A stretch of DNA of 64,000 nt from Phoebastria nigripes. Its lineage: Eukaryota > Chordata > Aves > Procellariiformes > Diomedeidae. The stretch covers positions 412,212-476,211 of the forward strand of contig JAYKAV010002042.1 in assembly GCA_035582835.1 (NCBI GenBank), in the 5' to 3' direction. The first letter of the stretch is position 1, and every line of letters begins with the position of its first letter. Made by a program: the position numbers and the translations under genes. Shown here piece after piece: positions 60,867 through 64,000 of the stretch. The notes under the pieces are model-generated. The model was not told where the DNA came from, did no database searches, and saw only the letters and a list, made by a program, of their open reading frames with translations.

Positions 60867-62852
60867 GGTATATGTAGGTACAATGTTTCAATGACTACTT
60901 ATTATTAATATCTATTAGTTACGGAAGTATCAATGGTACATCGTAAAAATGGCTTTATAGCAAATCTGGGTGGCAAGTGAGCACACACTTGAAGGTTTTC
61001 TAAACATGATCTGGATTCAACATTTCCCTTCTAAATAGGAGCTCAGCAGCTGTTTTGGTCTTCAGGCCACTCTTTGGTCCGTGCTTCGTAGAAGTTTAGA
61101 TGCTGCCTAGATCTTTTAACTTGGAAGCCCAAAGCAGAAACTCATAAAATGAGAGTCTGTTTTCAAAATTTGTCCCATAGTGACTCTATGAGTCACCAGA
61201 AGTTTTGGAATAGATCCCAAGGGATGGGATTGTTATCCCTTCTCTACCTAGTTGGTAATGTTCCTTCCATATTAAAAATACAATATATTTTATATTATAG
61301 CCCTTAAAGACTCACATTTTCCATACCTTTATCCAAGCACATTTTTCAGCGGACATACAGTGCTCATGTATCAAAGCCCTGTTAATTCTCAGGTCAGCAG
61401 TGCTCAGCTTTTGAACGGCAGGCCAAATAGGTGGGAAGGGCAGCGTGGTACTGGGGAATAGGTGGGTGATACTCTGTCCTCCGAGTCAGTGCTGAGCCAA
61501 GACTCATGGGGGCTGTCAGAAGGCAAGAAAAGGAATAAAAATCCTAATGGGGAAGGTGGAGGATGTGAAGGGAACCGAGCTTTTAATCACTTCTGCCCAT
61601 TAGCAATACCAGAGTATTTTTCCTAAGACTAAAGGGAGGCGAGCCTGGTGTCCTTGTCAGCTCGCTATATATATATATAATTTGAATTTTATCTATCTCA
61701 TAAATCCTATTAGTAGTTTCAGCTGGATAAAGTATTCTCCTTGTTTCTTGTCATAAACTGCTGCAGCGTTCTTTTATGCAGCTTCCACATTTCATCTTAA
61801 TGCAGCTGCATTTCACCCAGGGATGAAGTGATCCCTATATATAACTTTCGCATCAGTTTTTATAACCGTTTAAAGTGCCTCAAGATGAGATGTGGGATGC
61901 AAGCTCTTGTTTTATTAGTGTCATCACAAAGTGCTGCATTGTACAAATCAATTGTAAGCTAAAAAGAAAAGTGGTTTTGAAATGATACTTAAAGATAGGG
62001 AGAGATTTTTTGGGTTAGGAGGGATTTAAAATCCTGGTTTAGGAATTTAAAAGGAAGATGGCAAAAGAAGGAAACAAACTAGAATTGAATAAGGTTGTAT
62101 TAACTGAGTGGACATGTGGGACAGCGGGTAGCAAAAATGTCAGAGAAATGAATGGCAGAGAGTTAGTTTTGAGTGACTCTGGAGTGGAAGATACAGAAAG
62201 ATGAGGAGAAAGGGAAACCAGTAGTAAATAGAAATGATCATGATGATAAGCAGCAACCAAATACCTGGAGAGGACACTCAAGGGAGGACCTGAATCTCTT
62301 GGTTTTATCACATAGCTGAGCCATATAACATGGATGTGACTTTTCAGCATCAGTTGGCACTATTAAATGTCTTTGCTGTGGTATTAATGTTATGTCTGAG
62401 ACTTTCAAATGTTAAGACAACTACTTGGTGTCCAAATCTCACTGCATTCTCATATTTAGGTACCTAATTGAGCTGAACACCCTGTACCTCAGCAGAGGGA
62501 GTTACTTAGAAGTCTACATAATGGGAGAATTCCCTGGGGAACTGATCTTATGCCAAAGACTCTTAGGGACAGTGATGGCTGCCTGGAAGGGGAGCTAATT
62601 ACTCTGAATTGGGAGTCCCTCAGGTTATTTCTTGCTCCTGAGGTCTTTATGTGTCCCTGTGTCCCTGCTGGCTTGTGCTGGCTGCTTCAATGGCCCCTGC
62701 AAGTCACCTCCCAGCTTAAACAGCTTGTGGGGTGTAACACATTGTACAAAGGTCTCTCCTACACTGCCAATTGTTAGTGTTTTCCCTGTTGTTGAGATGC
62801 TGTTTGCATAGCTGCCTTCATGTGATTAGCATGAGTGAAACCATTCTGTTAT
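60867..62852. other. Unique DNA between CR1 copies
   Basis: Apart from the TA microsatellite at 61666 nothing is recognised. No coding evidence. Confidence 0.6.
61666..61679. repeat. (TA)7 microsatellite
   Basis: Seven uninterrupted TA dinucleotides. Confidence 0.9.
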
Positions 62853-64000
62853 ATAGAATCATAGAATAGTTTGGTTTGGAAGGGACCTTTAAAGGTCATC
62901 TAGTCCAACCCCCTTGCCATGGGCAGGGACACCTTCAACTAGATCAGGTTGCTCAGAGCCCCGTCCAACCTCACCTTGAATGTTTCCAGGGACGGGGCAT
63001 CTACCACCCCTCTGGGCAACCTGTGCCAGTGTTTCAACACCCTCAGCATAAAAAATTTCTTCCTTATATCTAGTCTAAATCTACCCTCTTTTAGTTTAAA
63101 GCCATTCCCCCTTGTCCTGTCACAACAGGCCCTGCTAAAAAGTTTGCTGCCATCTTTTTTATAAGCCCCCTTTAAGTACTGATAGGCTGCAATAAGGTCT
63201 CCCCGAAGCCTTCTCTTCTCCAGGCTGAACAACCCCAGCTATCTCATCCTTTCTTCGCAGGAGAGGTGTTCCATCCCCCTGATCATTTTCGTGGCCCTCC
63301 TCTGGACCTGCTCCAACAGATCTGTGTCTTTCTTATGCTGAGGGCTCCAGAGCTGGACACAGTACTCCAGGTGGGGCCTCACCAGAGCAGAGTAGAGGGG
63401 CAGAATCTCCTCCCTNGACCTGCTGGCCATGCTTCTTTTGATGCAGCCCAGGATACAGTTGGCCTTCTGGGCTGGGAGCGCACATTGCTGGCTCATGTCC
63501 AGCTTTTCATCCACCAGTACCCCCAAGTCCTTCTCGGCAGGGCTGCTCTCAATCCGTTCATCCCCCAGCCTGTATTGATACTGGGGGTTGCCCTGACCTA
63601 GGTGCAGGACCTTGCACTTGGCCTTGTTGAACCTCATGAGGTTCACACGGCCCCACTTCTCGAGTTTGTCCAGGTCCCTCTGGATGGCATCCCGTCCCTC
63701 AGGCGTGTTGACCGCACCACTCAGCTTGGCGTCATCTGCAAACTTGCTGAGGGTGCACTCGATCCCACTGTCTGTGTCATTGATGAAGATATTAAACAGT
63801 ACCGGTCCCAATACAGACCCCTGCAGGACGCCACTCATCACCGATCTCCATCTGGACATTGAGCCGTTGACCACTACCCTCTGGATGTGACCATCCAGCC
63901 AATTCCTCACCCACCGGACAGTCCACTCATCAAATCCATACCTCTCCAGTTTAGAGAGAAGGATGTTGTGGGGGACCGTGTCAAAGGCCTTACAGAGGTC
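62853..64000 (-). mobile_element. CR1 LINE, 3' part, well preserved, cut by window edge
   Basis: This is a minus-strand CR1 non-LTR retrotransposon. Its 3' end lies at the low-coordinate side, where the minus strand finishes in two ATTCTATR-type octamers (about 62853-62868), the hallmark CR1 tail in place of poly-A. Just before the tail is the conserved 3' UTR block (minus-strand motif GTTGGACTAGATGACCT, 62895-62911). Upstream the element encodes the C-terminal half of ORF2 reverse transcriptase, still open at base 64000, so the 5' part lies outside the window. CR1 copies are usually 5' truncated; the true 5' end cannot be seen. It is the least decayed repeat here. I did not identify a target-site duplication. 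Confidence 0.96.
62939..64000 (-). pseudogene. CR1 ORF2 reverse transcriptase, C-terminal part with one internal stop
   Basis: One reading frame runs from the window edge to a terminal TAG at 62939-62941, about 354 codons. It holds reverse-transcriptase landmarks in order: a [12 protein letters not shown] block (about 63965-64000), the [17 protein letters not shown] block (about 63780-63840), the catalytic FADD box (63732-63743), then the conserved thumb and C-terminal region with [15 protein letters not shown] and [15 protein letters not shown], and a tail ending in [16 protein letters not shown]. The protein copies CR1 RNA into DNA during target-primed insertion. The only visible break is an in-frame TAG at 63239-63241, where CR1 relatives have [11 protein letters not shown] (from memory). 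One N (63416) hides a codon. The N-terminal endonuclease domain would lie beyond the window. Inactive because of the stop, but little decayed. Confidence 0.93.

Noticed and set aside
62039..62350. 103-codon minus-strand frame rich in Ser and Leu
   Set aside because: It is the complement of purine-rich DNA, which yields Ser/Leu/Phe-rich translations without coding function.

Overview
The window looks like bird nuclear DNA. The main evidence is a set of CR1-type LINE fragments, the dominant avian retrotransposon. They end in the CR1 3' signature (ATTCTATG-type octamers, no poly-A tail) and translate into recognisable CR1 reverse transcriptase. No Alu- or L1-like sequence was recognised, simple repeats are few and short, and overall repeat density is low, which also fits a bird. 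The species cannot be told from the sequence. Isolated N bases (33, never in runs) are scattered through it.

No complete protein-coding gene, rRNA or functional tRNA could be supported. The sequence reads as intergenic or long-intron DNA, and the many short open frames are what chance would give. A few stretches have exon-like splice contexts or CpG-rich composition; they are reported as low-confidence candidates only.

Layout. 1-2329: unique AT-rich DNA. 2330-3480: old, badly decayed minus-strand CR1 copy, followed at 3624-3692 by a tRNA-like SINE or tRNA relic. 3700-21840: unique DNA with a few short tandem repeats and weak SINE-like relics. 21845-22130: ancient LINE reverse-transcriptase relic on the plus strand, with a perfect 10-bp-arm hairpin 250 bp beyond it. 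22410-33430: unique DNA with CpG-rich patches near 28.1-28.4 kb and 31.6-32.0 kb, a short plus-strand CR1 tail at 29.2 kb and a tRNA-like relic at 31.2 kb. 33433-33533: palindromic MITE-like relic. 33.5-57.9 kb: unique DNA with MIR-like SINE fragments and small duplications. 57.9-64.0 kb: the CR1-rich end, with a tiny fragment (57.9 kb), a 0.7-kb copy (60.1-60.8 kb) and a 1.15-kb copy (62.85 kb to the window edge) that is by far the best preserved.

The only recognisable protein information is therefore transposon-derived. The CR1 copies differ in decay, so insertions of different ages are layered here. I found no operon, CRISPR array, phage, defence or other undescribed system, and saw no endogenous retrovirus.
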